From Manis javanica (lineage: Eukaryota; Chordata; Mammalia; Pholidota; Manidae), in NCBI RefSeq assembly GCF_040802235.1, contig NC_133174.1:86946647-87010646 (forward strand): a stretch of 64,000 nt of DNA, read 5' to 3'. The notes under the pieces were generated by a model, which was given only the letters and a program-made list of their open reading frames with translations, was not told the origin of the DNA and made no database searches. A program made the translations under genes and the position numbers. This document shows, in pieces, positions 53,528 through 64,000 of this stretch (the first letter of the stretch is position 1; every line of letters begins with the position of its first letter).

Positions 53528-56500
53528 GATGTGTGCATGTATACATACACAAACACACAGTCTTTAAAGATTTTCAGAAATGAAAATGACATAGATTCTT
53601 ATTATGAATCTAACTAAAATGATATACTAGTCATACCTACAACTTATGCCTTGTATTTCATAACATGGGTCAGCACACAGATGTCAAAACTCAGGTAGGG
53701 TCACATCTAAACATGACACTGATTTAAAGCAAACTGGAATACTTGTGCTAAAATAATTGTTTCATAGTTGTCTACACTGAGTCAAACAAACGGACCAACC
53801 TTAAGAACAATTTTGTAACCTCGTCATTATCCTCATACTGTTGGAGCTTCGAAGGAATTGAGGAAAATTGCTTTACATCTTCTCAGATTCTTTAGAAACA
53901 ATACCCTGAGAAAAATAAATTAAAAAGACAACTACCCTGATCCACCATCAACAAAAAGTAAAACAAAGTCATCTCAACTTCCTGTGAGAACTGACTGTTC
54001 TAACAACCATGGATACATCAGTCAGATCTATGTGGTGAAGAAAAGAAAAACTATTACATTAATAGGATCCTCCTTTGGGACTATTATTAAAATAAAAGTG
54101 GTTATTTGATTAAGGAGATTAGCATCTTTTTGGATAGGTAATGGAGTCAGACAGGGTGATCATATGTGTCCTTAAGGAATTCAATGGAAATCCCATTTAC
54201 CTATTTTCTCCTCCTCTTTGATGGGCATTCTAAGACATAGTTTTATCACTGACACGCTTACTTCCATTTAATCTTTTCAAGATATACACATGCTTTCTAT
54301 AACTTAGATTTGATGTGTTTCTCTACCACTGCTCTTCATATTCTCTTATGTTAGAAATCCAAGTACGTCATTGACATTTGAAATTATGACTGATACACAG
54401 TATCTCTTCTCTTAGAGATAGTTCTCAAGAACTGAGGTCAACTCTTTGGGAAATAATACAACCTTTTCCAAGGAAGAAACAAACAAATCTAAGGCCAATA
54501 GGGGAATAAAAGAAAAATAGAAATGGTTTCCTTTTATCCTAGATAATTTTCTCCAAGGATTCAGGAAAAGCCAGACAATTCACGAAGTAATGAATATGCA
54601 ATAGGGTATTTTCTGCTGCTACAGTGTTCTAAGTAGGATTGACCCCAAAACAAACATTCAACCAGCTATCATAGCACCATCTTAAAAACTGTTTTTCAAA
54701 TTCAACTATAAAATATTTCCTTTCTTAAGTATTTTTTAAGGCAAAACATGCCCCTTCTTTTTCCTTTGGGCAATGGTTTAATCAGTACTATTTTATGTCT
54801 TTTTTTTTCTTTCAGGGAGGAAAGAAAGCCTAAGATAATATTCTTTGCAAATCTAAAGAGAAAATGGAACAAGGGCAAAGTTATAAGCAAATAGACACAA
54901 TGGCAGTGTTACAAAAATTATTTAAGAAATATGCCTAGTCATATTCATATGACCAAGGACCTTTCTTTTTTATTCTTATTCTCTAAAGAACCTAAGGAAA
55001 AAAGTGTAAAAAAATTCATAATCAGTAAAATATTGGTTTCCCAGAGCCCTAATTAGGTTTTAAACTTATTATTATTAAATATGTATTTCAAATTAATATA
55101 CTAATATAGAAAATGTTTAGATGATACTAAATATAATTCTACTGTTTATGATAATTAAGTCAACCAAATGAAGTTAAGGTGTATTCAACAGAGTGGAGTC
55201 TTTGCCCTCACCAAATTAGTGTGCTTTGTGAGTTCTTTAGTCTCCTTCTGGATGTAAGACATTTCACTATGACTTCCTTCTGCCAGTAGAGCACCTACCT
55301 ATTATAGTATCACTTCCTTTTCCTCATCTGTAGATTCTCTTCCGCTAATGGTTTTAGAAACTAGATAATGAAGTCTTTTGTCATTTTATAAGAAGGCTAA
55401 AGACTGTAAACAAGGGTCTGAAGAAATTGTATATTTATAAAATATGTAAGTATTAGAGTATAATGTATTGCAAACCTCAGGCAGCTATATAATTGTTGTG
55501 TAATGGATACTGCTCACCTGTTTTGCCTACTCCAAACATAATCATCTTGATTGAAAACATCAATCAGGGTCTATATGTGAAAACTTTTGATTGCAAGTGA
55601 CAAAAAACTAACTCCAATACAAGTAAAAAAAAAAAAAAGAAAGGAAAGAAATCTATTGCTTCTCATCACTGAAAACTTGGAGGTGGGCTGGCTTCAGGCA
55701 AAACATGATTGATCAGCTAAAATGATATCACTTAGAATGTATTTCTCTTCATCTTTCTGCTCTCTATTCCATAGTGTTTTTTATACTCAGATTCTATACT
55801 GAAACTTTTCTGTCTGTGAAATCCAGGTTCTTATCTTATAATTCACAAAATTGCTACAGCAACTGCAAGCTTCATATCCTTGTCCTGTGTTATCAAAGGA
55901 AAGAACAAAGTCCTTTATGGTAGTACTTGCTCTGCTTCCAAATGGCCTGAATTATCCTTCTTTAAACCAATCACTATTTCCTGGGGATTTCATATGCTGA
56001 CTGGCTTAAGCTCTGAATGAGGTAACCATACATATATCACTCGGCTTATAATGGGCAGAAGTATTATTTATGTGAGAAATAAGGAAACAAATTTCCATGA
56101 GGAGGTTCAGAAACTTATTATAATATATATAGAGACTCTGAAGATAAACTATTAAATAAGAAATATACATAATCCTCTAAAAAGTTAACTTGGATTTGAA
56201 TATGTTAGCAAAAACTAAAGTTTATACTAGTGTAAAGATTCAGAAATGTTAGTAAGACTATATCTTCTATTAACCAACAAAGATCATACCTAAAAAGCAA
56301 AAAAGAAAATTTCAAGTCACATTATCTGATCAAAAATCAATAAAACTAGAATATTTAAAAACACAAACTCTAATATTTGGCAATTAATCTCTTAAGTAAT
56401 AAAAACAAAAATAAAATTATGAAATTCAGTGAAAACTATATAGAGAGGTAAAGATATAGCCTTAAAGTTCATTATTAGTGGAAGAAAAACAATGAAATAA

Positions 56501-56539
56501 GTACTTAATTCACTAAGCCATTAAAAAGTGTGACTAAAG
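53528..56539. other. Unassigned AT-rich sequence with one possible ancient repeat
   Basis: No gene seen. The part at about 55560-56040 ('gattgcaagtgacaaaaaactaactccaatacaagtaaaa', 'ggaggtgggctggcttcaggc', 'accaatcactatttcctggggatttcatatgctgactggc') has the ring of an old dispersed repeat, including a short A-run at 55626-55638, but I cannot name it. Confidence 0.45.
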
Positions 56540-58930
56540 TAATCTAATTTTTGCTTCCAACTAACATGGAGTAACAAGAACTGGATTTACTACCCTACTT
56601 GAAGCAATGTAAACAAATTTATTTATACAAAATATACAAAACCATGGTTGTCAAGACACTATATATGAGATGATGAAATATAATGATCCCTGAGAGATGG
56701 GAATAAAACTAGTTAAGGTCTGTGATTTCCTGATCTTACTGTATTGAGCTCCAGACTTCAAGATGGGAGAGAACACAGGTGGAGCCTTGCAAAAACTCCA
56801 TTAAACCAACAAAATAGAGTTGAGACTTCAGTGACCGAAACAACTTGAGTTTACAGGACAGAGCACTGGAGATGAGAGAACTACACAGAGAAATCTCTAA
56901 TATCTGTAGAAGGATCCCCTCAAGTGTTCAGCTGATACTGATCAGTTCATGTGTGTCAGAAAACTACTCAGACTAGGGAGAATCCCACTTCGTAATAAAC
57001 AATTAGAAGTTATGGTATACAGTGCTCACACAGGGTTGGGAATGGTGCCTGCTCCCACCAGCCAGACAAGAAAACATGATTTCTGTGTTGCTAGGGATTA
57101 TGATCAGAAGGGTCTTCCATCAGTAGTGTGGAATAATTAGCTCCAGACTGAATATTGATCTTGTCTTGATTGATAAATCTTAAAAGTCCCCAAAGGATAA
57201 AACTGTTTCCAATTAGCTGTGATTCAGTTCAAACTCCAATGATTATAGAAATGCGAAAATTTCCAGCATCCACAAAGATAAAATGTATAATGTCTGACAT
57301 CCAATTAAATATCACCAGACATGACAAAGAAATAATTAAATACAACCAATAAAAATATCAGTCAATGAAAAACAAATCAGAAGTGACAGGTTTTAGAATC
57401 AGTAAAGACATTAAAACAGTTATTGTAACTACATTCCATATGCTCAAAACTTTAGTAGAAACATAGAAGATATTTTAAAAGACACAGATTACATTGCCAG
57501 AGATGAAAACTACAACATTTGAGATGGGAAATATATTGGGTCAATTCATGACTGATAAGCTGCTATTACATAAGAAAAGATTGGTAAACTTGAAGACATA
57601 GCAATACACACTATCTAAAATGAAATACACAGAAAAAGAGAATTTAAAAATACTAATAATAATTTTCAGTGAGCTGTAGGACAAGGTAAAGCCCTCTAAT
57701 ATATATGTAATTGGAGTTGTCAAAGAAGAGGCAGAAAAAATATTTGAAGAAATAATGGACACAAATTTCCCATATCTGATGAAAACTATAATCCCATAGA
57801 CGCCAAAAGCTCAATGTGCCACAAGTACAAAAACTTGAAGAAAACCACAGCAGGCTTATAATAGACAAATTGCTCAAAACCAGCAATAAAGAGAAAATCT
57901 TAAAAGCAGCCAGAGGAAGCAAAAAAAGCAAAAAACTGCTGCATACAGAAGAACAAAAATAAATGAGAGCCAATTTCTTATCAGAAATAATGCAAGTGTG
58001 AAGACAGTGAAGCAAAATCTTTAAAATACTTAAAGACAAAAATCAGTCTAGAATTCTATACCCCATGACTTTATCTTGGAAAAATAAAGGTGAAGTAAAA
58101 ACTATGTCAGACATATAAAGTCTGAAAGAACTCAGAAGCAGCAGACTCACAATACAAGAAACACCAAAGGGAGTGCTTCAGGCAGAAGGAAAATACACCA
58201 CGTGGCAACGTGGGTCGACACAAAGGAAAGAAGAATGCCAGGATCTATTCAACAATTTGAATAGATATTAAGGATGTTTTTATCCTTATTATTTAAATCT
58301 CTTCCAAAGGTAAATTACTATTTAAATAAAAATGATAAAAACTGTTAAAGTTCTTATACATTAAGTGGTGTATCATTTGAGGCTTGAGTATAAGTTACAA
58401 ATATATACTATCAATGCAAAAGCAGGTACTGAAGTAACAAAACAAAGAGTTTTAGTTAATAAGCCAACAAGGAGATAAAATAAGTCATAAAAAATAATCA
58501 ATTAGCCCAAAAGAATGCAGAAAGTGATTAAACAAATAGAAAATAAATAGCAACATGGCCAATTTAAACCTATGTCAACAATACATTGATAGTAGACTGT
58601 CTAAACACCCTAATTAAAAGGCAGAGATTTTCAGATTGGATAAAAAAAGCAGGACCCAATGATTTTCTCCATGTCATAAACACATTATAAATATAAACAC
58701 ACAAATAAATTAACCACAAAATAATGGGAAAAATATGCCATGCTAACATAAATCAAAAAAAGCTGTAGGGATCAAGCCCATTTCAGAGCAAAGAATATTA
58801 CTGAAGATGAGGAAGTTCATTTCATAGTGATAAAAGGGTTTTATTTAACAAGAGAATAAGACAATGTTTATTTACCCAATAACAGAGCTTTAAAATACAT
58901 GAAGCAAGAATTGATAAAACTGCAACCAGA
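56540..58930 (+). mobile_element. Old decayed LINE-1 (5' half)
   Basis: A diverged L1. Its order includes an L1M-type 5'UTR/ORF1 segment ('gccagagatgaaaactacaac', 'ttgctcaaaaccagcaataaagagaaaatcttaaaagcagccagagg', 'gtgcttcaggcagaaggaaaat') and then the start of the ORF2 endonuclease ('ttcagattggataaaaaaagcaggaccc', 'gataaaagggttt'). All frames are heavily interrupted. Both edges are approximate. Confidence 0.75.
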
Positions 58931-59624
58931 ATGGTTAATCACTTATTTAACTTTTATTATATTTTTCTCAAGAAAGTTTTATAGTTCTCATCATATAGAC
59001 TGCATATTTCTTAAGTTTAGGCCCGTGTATGTAGAATTTTCTTATAATCTCTTGATCTGCAGTAGTTCAAAATTTAGATTTTTAACACACTCTTCACTAA
59101 GTATGTTTCAAGCCTTAGCTATTGCCTACATCCATTTTGTTGTAGACTTTCTAAATATTTGTTCTCCTTCAGTGTCCCTTACAAAATTCCTGCTACAAAC
59201 ACTTTTCATGACAGGAATAACATCATTATTTAGGCAGCAATGTACCCCTTCATGTCAGAGTGCTGTTTGAGTTATAAATTATTTATGTGTCTCTCTGTTC
59301 AAGCCTGCATTTTTTTCTGACCCTGCTAAATCAATGCAAGAATTTCTATAGAAGCCATTTTCTTTTCATTTTAAAGTACTTGTTTTTCATGAACAAAGCT
59401 GAAAATGGCTCCCTCAATGAGCTACAACAAACTCTTATAGCTGCAGAAGAACTTAGTGTTGCTGTCTAACCATTTGAAACCATTTTGAATCAGGTGATAT
59501 TTCTCTATGACATAGTTTTTTATGGATTATTGTACATTACTGGTTTTTTCATGACCATTAACCACACTTCCCACACATTTGGCTGCTCAAGAGCTTAACA
59601 ATTTTTTTTCTAGCATTAATTCAT
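58931..59624. other. Unassigned AT-rich sequence
   Basis: No supportable gene. The 123-codon frame at 58899-59270 begins inside the decayed L1 and has no recognisable domain. Confidence 0.45.
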
Positions 59625-59930
59625 GTACTTATCAACAAATACTTGTTTTCATCTATTTACCAGGCACAGTTTTAGGCTCTGAAGATAAAAGATTGAGTAA
59701 TGCAAAGCCTCTAATCTGATGGTTCATATATTCTGATAAAGGGGGAAGTTTGGGGAGATAAGCAAATAAATATGTATATTTTCAGTTGGAGATAGATTCT
59801 TTAAAAAAATTAAGTGGGGTGACAGTAAGAGAATGAAAACAGTTACTGTTCTATGAAGGTTGGTTAGGAAAGATTTCTTTGATAAGTCAATTTTTGGCAT
59901 TAGATGTGAAAGTAACATCAATTTATTTAA
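59625..59930 (+). repeat. Ancient mammalian interspersed repeat (same family as 640-1165)
   Basis: 'acttatcaacaaatacttg', 'ccaggcacagttttaggctctgaagataaaagattg', 'agataagcaaataaat' and 'gttggttaggaaagatttctttgataag' repeat the family order. Confidence 0.5.
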
Positions 59931-61164
59931 CTATGGAAGATGTTACCCAAATAGCACTGGTTTCTTTCTAGTTATTGGTGCACATCAGTGCAAAATGGGG
60001 ATAATCTGGGATTAGGTCTGTTGTTTTATTTGTTCTGAACAAATTTTTTACATAGGTCTCTTTGAAGGATCTGATGATGAAAGCATCTTCTCTAGGAAAT
60101 GTGAATGTAGAAAATTTACAAGTTCAAGGCAAATGATGGCATGTTCCTTAACGATTAAGAACCTCTTTACAATTGTGGTCAGTGTCCTTTTGGGCTTATA
60201 TATTCAAACATTCAATAAATACTGAGCACTAACATTTAGGCAGAGAATCTGCTACATAGTATACATTTGGGGCAAATAAATGTATTTGGGAACCTATACC
60301 CTCAGGTCAAGTATAGCAGAAGATTAAAACTATCACCCAAACTTTCCAGCAAAAGAGTATGAGAGTGAGAAGAATGAAGGAATCTGAATTATCTGATAAA
60401 TGTGCCATTTCACTATGGCCCTGAAAGTCTGGGCTTTGGTTTTGACCTTGGACATCATAAACTATGGCATTTATATTGTAGAATGGCCGCTTTTCTCCAC
60501 ATTTGTAGAAAAGGCCCTTATAAATAGTAAAGCAATGCAATCTAAGCATACAGAAATATTTTTTTTTTAATCTCAGGACTTTAACTGGATTAAATTCAGA
60601 ACCAGCAAATTCTTTTCATGTAATGACTTGCCACAAAATGCTAACGTAAAATGTAAGGGAAAAACCCAACTGTAGCCTTAAATTTTTACTAAATGTGAAG
60701 GCAGAAATCATAACACAGTTAATAAATACATTCCTCACACCTGCACTATCATTTTGCTCTATTTTGGTTTCCCACCAACCACATTGGTTTGTTGTGATGA
60801 TCAAATGAGAAAATTTATGTGACACTGTTTTGTAAAGTGTCTTGAGAAAAAGCCTTGTTATTATGACTGGTGCTCTAAAAGAAACTAGTATTCCTGCAAT
60901 TTAGGAACTAATTATATTAAAAATACTAATCAGAGACTTTTAATTATGACGATTGATCTCCTGGAATTTGTTTTATGGAATCACCTCTTGAGACTCCTGA
61001 CATTAATCAGCTCCTAGTGAGCCTTCAAGATCACTGAGAATGAGGCTCACCATCAGCACTCTTTCCCAGTATGAACTGTACGTAGCTAATGATACTTATT
61101 TCTTCTGTATGTGTAATCGATATGTGTAATATACCTTCATAGCAATAACAACATGAATGGTGAA
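59931..61164. other. Unassigned sequence with a weak MIR-like patch
   Basis: No gene. 'gttgtgatgatcaaatgagaaaatttatgtgacactgttttgtaaagtg' near 60790-60840 resembles the MIR core, and 'attcaataaatactgagcactaac' near 60208 resembles an L2/MIR end. Confidence 0.4.
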
Positions 61165-61270
61165 CACTCAAATAACATTTACAGTATGTCAGATACTATT
61201 CTAAGAACTTAACCTATCTTAATTCATTTAATGCCTCATAGCAATATATGGAGGTATAATCAATGTCTGG
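61165..61270 (+). repeat. MIR-like fragment
   Basis: 'aataacatttacagtatgtcagatactattctaagaacttaacctatcttaattcatttaatgcctcatagcaatat' follows a MIR-family pattern. Confidence 0.65.
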
Positions 61271-62029
61271 AGAGCTGAGAGTGGTCTGTTGGAATTTACT
61301 ACAACTTCCGCTGCTTAACAATTTGATTAAAAGAAGTGTCACTTAAATAGAGGCATTTTGTGGATTAATTAATGCTTTGTTCTGAAAACAGAAGAAACTG
61401 ACTTTCCTTCTAGCCTATTTGTAGGGCTATATCTTCTTAACCCAGAAGTAGACTGTAAGAATATAAGACAGTAAGGCCAAACTTCACAAAAAAATAAAAT
61501 TTGAACTGCTCACATACTCCAAATCCAAAAGTCCTTCCTACCCAATGAAATATCAGAAATAATGTTTTCCTAGGAGATTTCGAGAAATTATAGCAAAGAA
61601 AAAAATTAAGCAGACTTTTTGTTTTTTCAAACAGAAATGCTCTTTTATAGGCTGGTCAGAGTGAGATAGCTAACAACAAACACAAGGTCACTAGATGTAG
61701 CACACTTCCATAACAGTATGTGTCTAATGGAAGAAATTACTGGCAATTCTTGGGGCTGCTCACAATGAAGATGAATGGAAAGTTGACAGGAGAGGTAGGT
61801 TATTTAATTATTATCAGAAGTTCTTTTTGAATTGAATTAGAGTTGCCAAAAGTCAGGAAGCACTGGACTATGTGTCTCCAATTTCTTGAAGAGTGCTTGA
61901 ACTAAGAGATGCCTACTAAAGTTGTAGACAAACTATTCTATTCATTCTAAATGCATCTATAGCACACAACTGAGGTACTATGAGGAATCTTAGTCACCTA
62001 CATTTTCTAATTTTTTATGGTTAATTGAA
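61271..62029. other. Unassigned AT-rich sequence
   Basis: No gene or named repeat recognised. Confidence 0.5.
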
Positions 62030-62970
62030 TTTTTTAATGAGTCTTTTATTTTAGAATAGTTTTAGATTTATGGAAAAATTATGAAGGTACTACAGAGAAT
62101 TACCATATTCCCTGTAACCAATTTCCCCTATTAATAATATATTAGTGTGGTATATTTGTTACAATTAATGAACCAATTTTGATATACTATGATTAATTAA
62201 AGTCCATACTTTATTCATATTGTCTTAGTTTTTACCTAATGTCTTTTTCTGTTCCAGGATACCATATTGTACTAGGCTTTCATGTCTCCTTGGGTACCTC
62301 TTGTCCAAGATTCTCAGACTTTCCTTATTTTGGATAAACTTGAGAGCTTTCTGGAGCACTAGTCAGATGCTATGTAGAATATCCCTCAACTGGGATTTGT
62401 CTGATGTTTTCTTCATTATTAGATTAGGACTGTGAGTTTGGGGGAGGAATACCACAGATGTAAGTTACTATTCTCATCACATAATAGCAAGAGTACATAC
62501 TATCAACATGATTTATCACTGATGATATTAGCCTTGATCGCCTGGTGAGGCAGTGTTTATCAGGATTACCCACTATAAGGATGCCCCTTTTTTGCCCTTT
62601 CCCATACTGACATCAGGAAATCACTATGCACAGCCCACATTTAAGGAGTGAGGATTTGCATCTCATATCCTTGAGAGTAGAGCATCTACGTAAGTATTTG
62701 AAATAATTCTTCATCAATTTGTCTCTTCTCCCCATTTCTTATTTGATCATTTATGCACATCCATAATTAGACTCATCCATATTTATTTTTTACTTTGAAT
62801 TACATTCCAGTAACAATATATTTTCTTGCTCGAATTGTTTCAGCTTTGGATCCTAGAAGCTCTTTCAGTTGGCTTTTGTCCCTTTGACATACACCCATGA
62901 TTATGGGATTTTCTTGAGCATTTCCTTACATTCTAGCATGACAAGATGCTCCAGGCTCATCATCCTATAC
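62030..62970 (-). repeat. Old LINE-1 (L1M type) 3' region, antisense
   Basis: 'attttagaatagttttagatttatggaaaaattatgaag', 'tccctgtaaccaatttcccctattaataatat' and 'gatgttttcttcattattagattaggactgtgagtttggg' are a well-known reverse-orientation old L1 3' region. Confidence 0.8.
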
Positions 62971-64000
62971 ATTTTCTGCCCCAGTCCTAGAGTCCACCAT
63001 GTCTTATGGAGTCTTGTCTTTTTCACTGGAGGATGACATTAGAAACCATGATCTGTGTGCTGTGTGTGCTCGTTGCTTCTGGAGTAACATTGCTTATAGG
63101 CCTTCTTAGCTCACAAAGCAAGGGAATATATGTGTGAATACAAACACATGTGTATATACCTACCTATAAATATGACCAAATGTATATTGTTTCTGTTTAA
63201 TGATTTTGGTTCCAAATTGAACAGAGAAGACTAAGTAAATCATTTTCATACATTCTCCATTTCATATGCATGGCTGCTTTTTTGAAAATTGGTCTCTCCT
63301 GTTGCAAGACATAAAGATGTAAGATTTTCTTATCCCATGCATGAATGACTTTGTGACTGAAGGATCAATATTGTAAATCAGGCAATCTCTAGTAAATGTG
63401 AGTGGAAATAATCATAAGGCCTCTAATCAATATGCAGCATCACTTACACTCTGTTTTTCTGATTGCCTGATAGGCTGTTGCTGAATTTGTAATGTCCTGA
63501 TCCTTACAACCTGTTATAATTTCCAGCATCTTTCCTTTCACCAGATATGGTATTATTCATCTCACAATATATTATACAACAATGTAGACACATGCACAGA
63601 GGATGAGAAAAGAAGGGAGATAGGTCTAGGCCAACACTTGTGGGTACCTACTATGTGCAAAACAGTGTGGGGGACACAGAAATGAATAAATCAGTATTTT
63701 CTCTTTATTAGCTTATGTATGATTAAAGGGACAATGCAAATAATTATCATATAAGATGGAATATACTAAATGCCATGAGAAGTAAATATGAATTGTACTG
63801 AACATTCAAAAGAAAGAACATTCTAACATGCTTGACAAACATTAGTAGGAGTGAATGGTTTCTGAGATAAGCAAAAGCAAAAAGTAGTTAACTGAGTAGG
63901 TAAAGCAGGTTTATGTTCATCAGTACTTTATTCACCCATGACTTGCTGCCTTTATGAATTTTGATTAGTAATTTGACTACTGTTTCACAGTTCTTCAACT
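62971..64000. other. Unassigned sequence with weak ancient-repeat traces
   Basis: No gene. 'gtgggtacctactatgtgcaaaacagtgtgggggacacagaaatgaat' near 63640 resembles the ancient family at 640-1165, much decayed. Confidence 0.45.

Overview
The window is a stretch of placental-mammal nuclear DNA with no recognisable host protein-coding gene, no tRNA or rRNA gene and no CRISPR array. The evidence for a mammal is direct: several LINE-1 copies of a family with a GC-rich 5'UTR beginning GGAGGGGGAAGAGCC, ancient L2, MIR, MER5A-like and MLT1-like repeats, old L1M fragments, and endogenous retroviruses. I see no primate Alu, rodent B1/B2, carnivore tRNA-Lys SINE or ruminant SINE. A SINE-poor, L1-rich laurasiatherian such as a pangolin would fit, but the species is an inference with low confidence.

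Region 1 (1-9.4 kb) is AT-rich intergenic or intronic DNA with old repeats and one 5'-truncated antisense L1 (1772-2515) that keeps perfect 16-bp target-site duplications.

Region 2 (9.39-24.85 kb) is the centre of interest. It is one L1 insertion event bounded by a perfect 15-bp duplication (9389-9403 and 24831-24845). Inside it lie: a 5'UTR and the first half of ORF1; a nearly intact class II (betaretrovirus/IAP-like) endogenous provirus of 8,026 bp (10684-18709) with its own 6-bp duplication; the end of ORF1; a broken ORF2; and the L1 poly(A). About 1.7 kb of non-L1 sequence then follows before the second copy of the duplication. This extra DNA looks like a 3' transduction and carries a 193-codon open frame for a retroviral envelope TM subunit from a different retrovirus class. 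The provirus has 334-bp LTRs differing at only 3 positions, a tRNA-Phe-type primer site, open gag, dUTPase-protease-G-patch and env frames, two textbook -1 frameshift sites, and a pol broken by two stop codons.

Region 3 (25-37 kb) holds a near full-length but dead antisense L1 (25188-31138) with 18-bp duplications, inserted in an L2 element, then ancient repeats, then a 5'-truncated sense L1 (33985-37095).

Region 4 (39-48.3 kb) holds four copies of one LTR family in 9 kb: a two-LTR, non-autonomous provirus (44898-47221, 5-bp duplication) with a decayed coiled-coil gag-like frame, a solo LTR with 5-bp duplication (47867-48287), and two antisense LTRs. A class I-like solo LTR sits at about 42.4-43.0 kb.

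Region 5 (48.3-64 kb) is mostly unassigned AT-rich sequence with an MLT1-like LTR split by a younger LTR (52.5-53.5 kb), a decayed L1 (56.5-58.9 kb), old MIR-like repeats and an old L1 3' end (62.0-63.0 kb).

The genes present are therefore all retroelement genes. The L1 copies supply insertion machinery in their ancestral form, and the nested order of insertions (L2, MIR, L1, provirus) can be read directly from the duplications.
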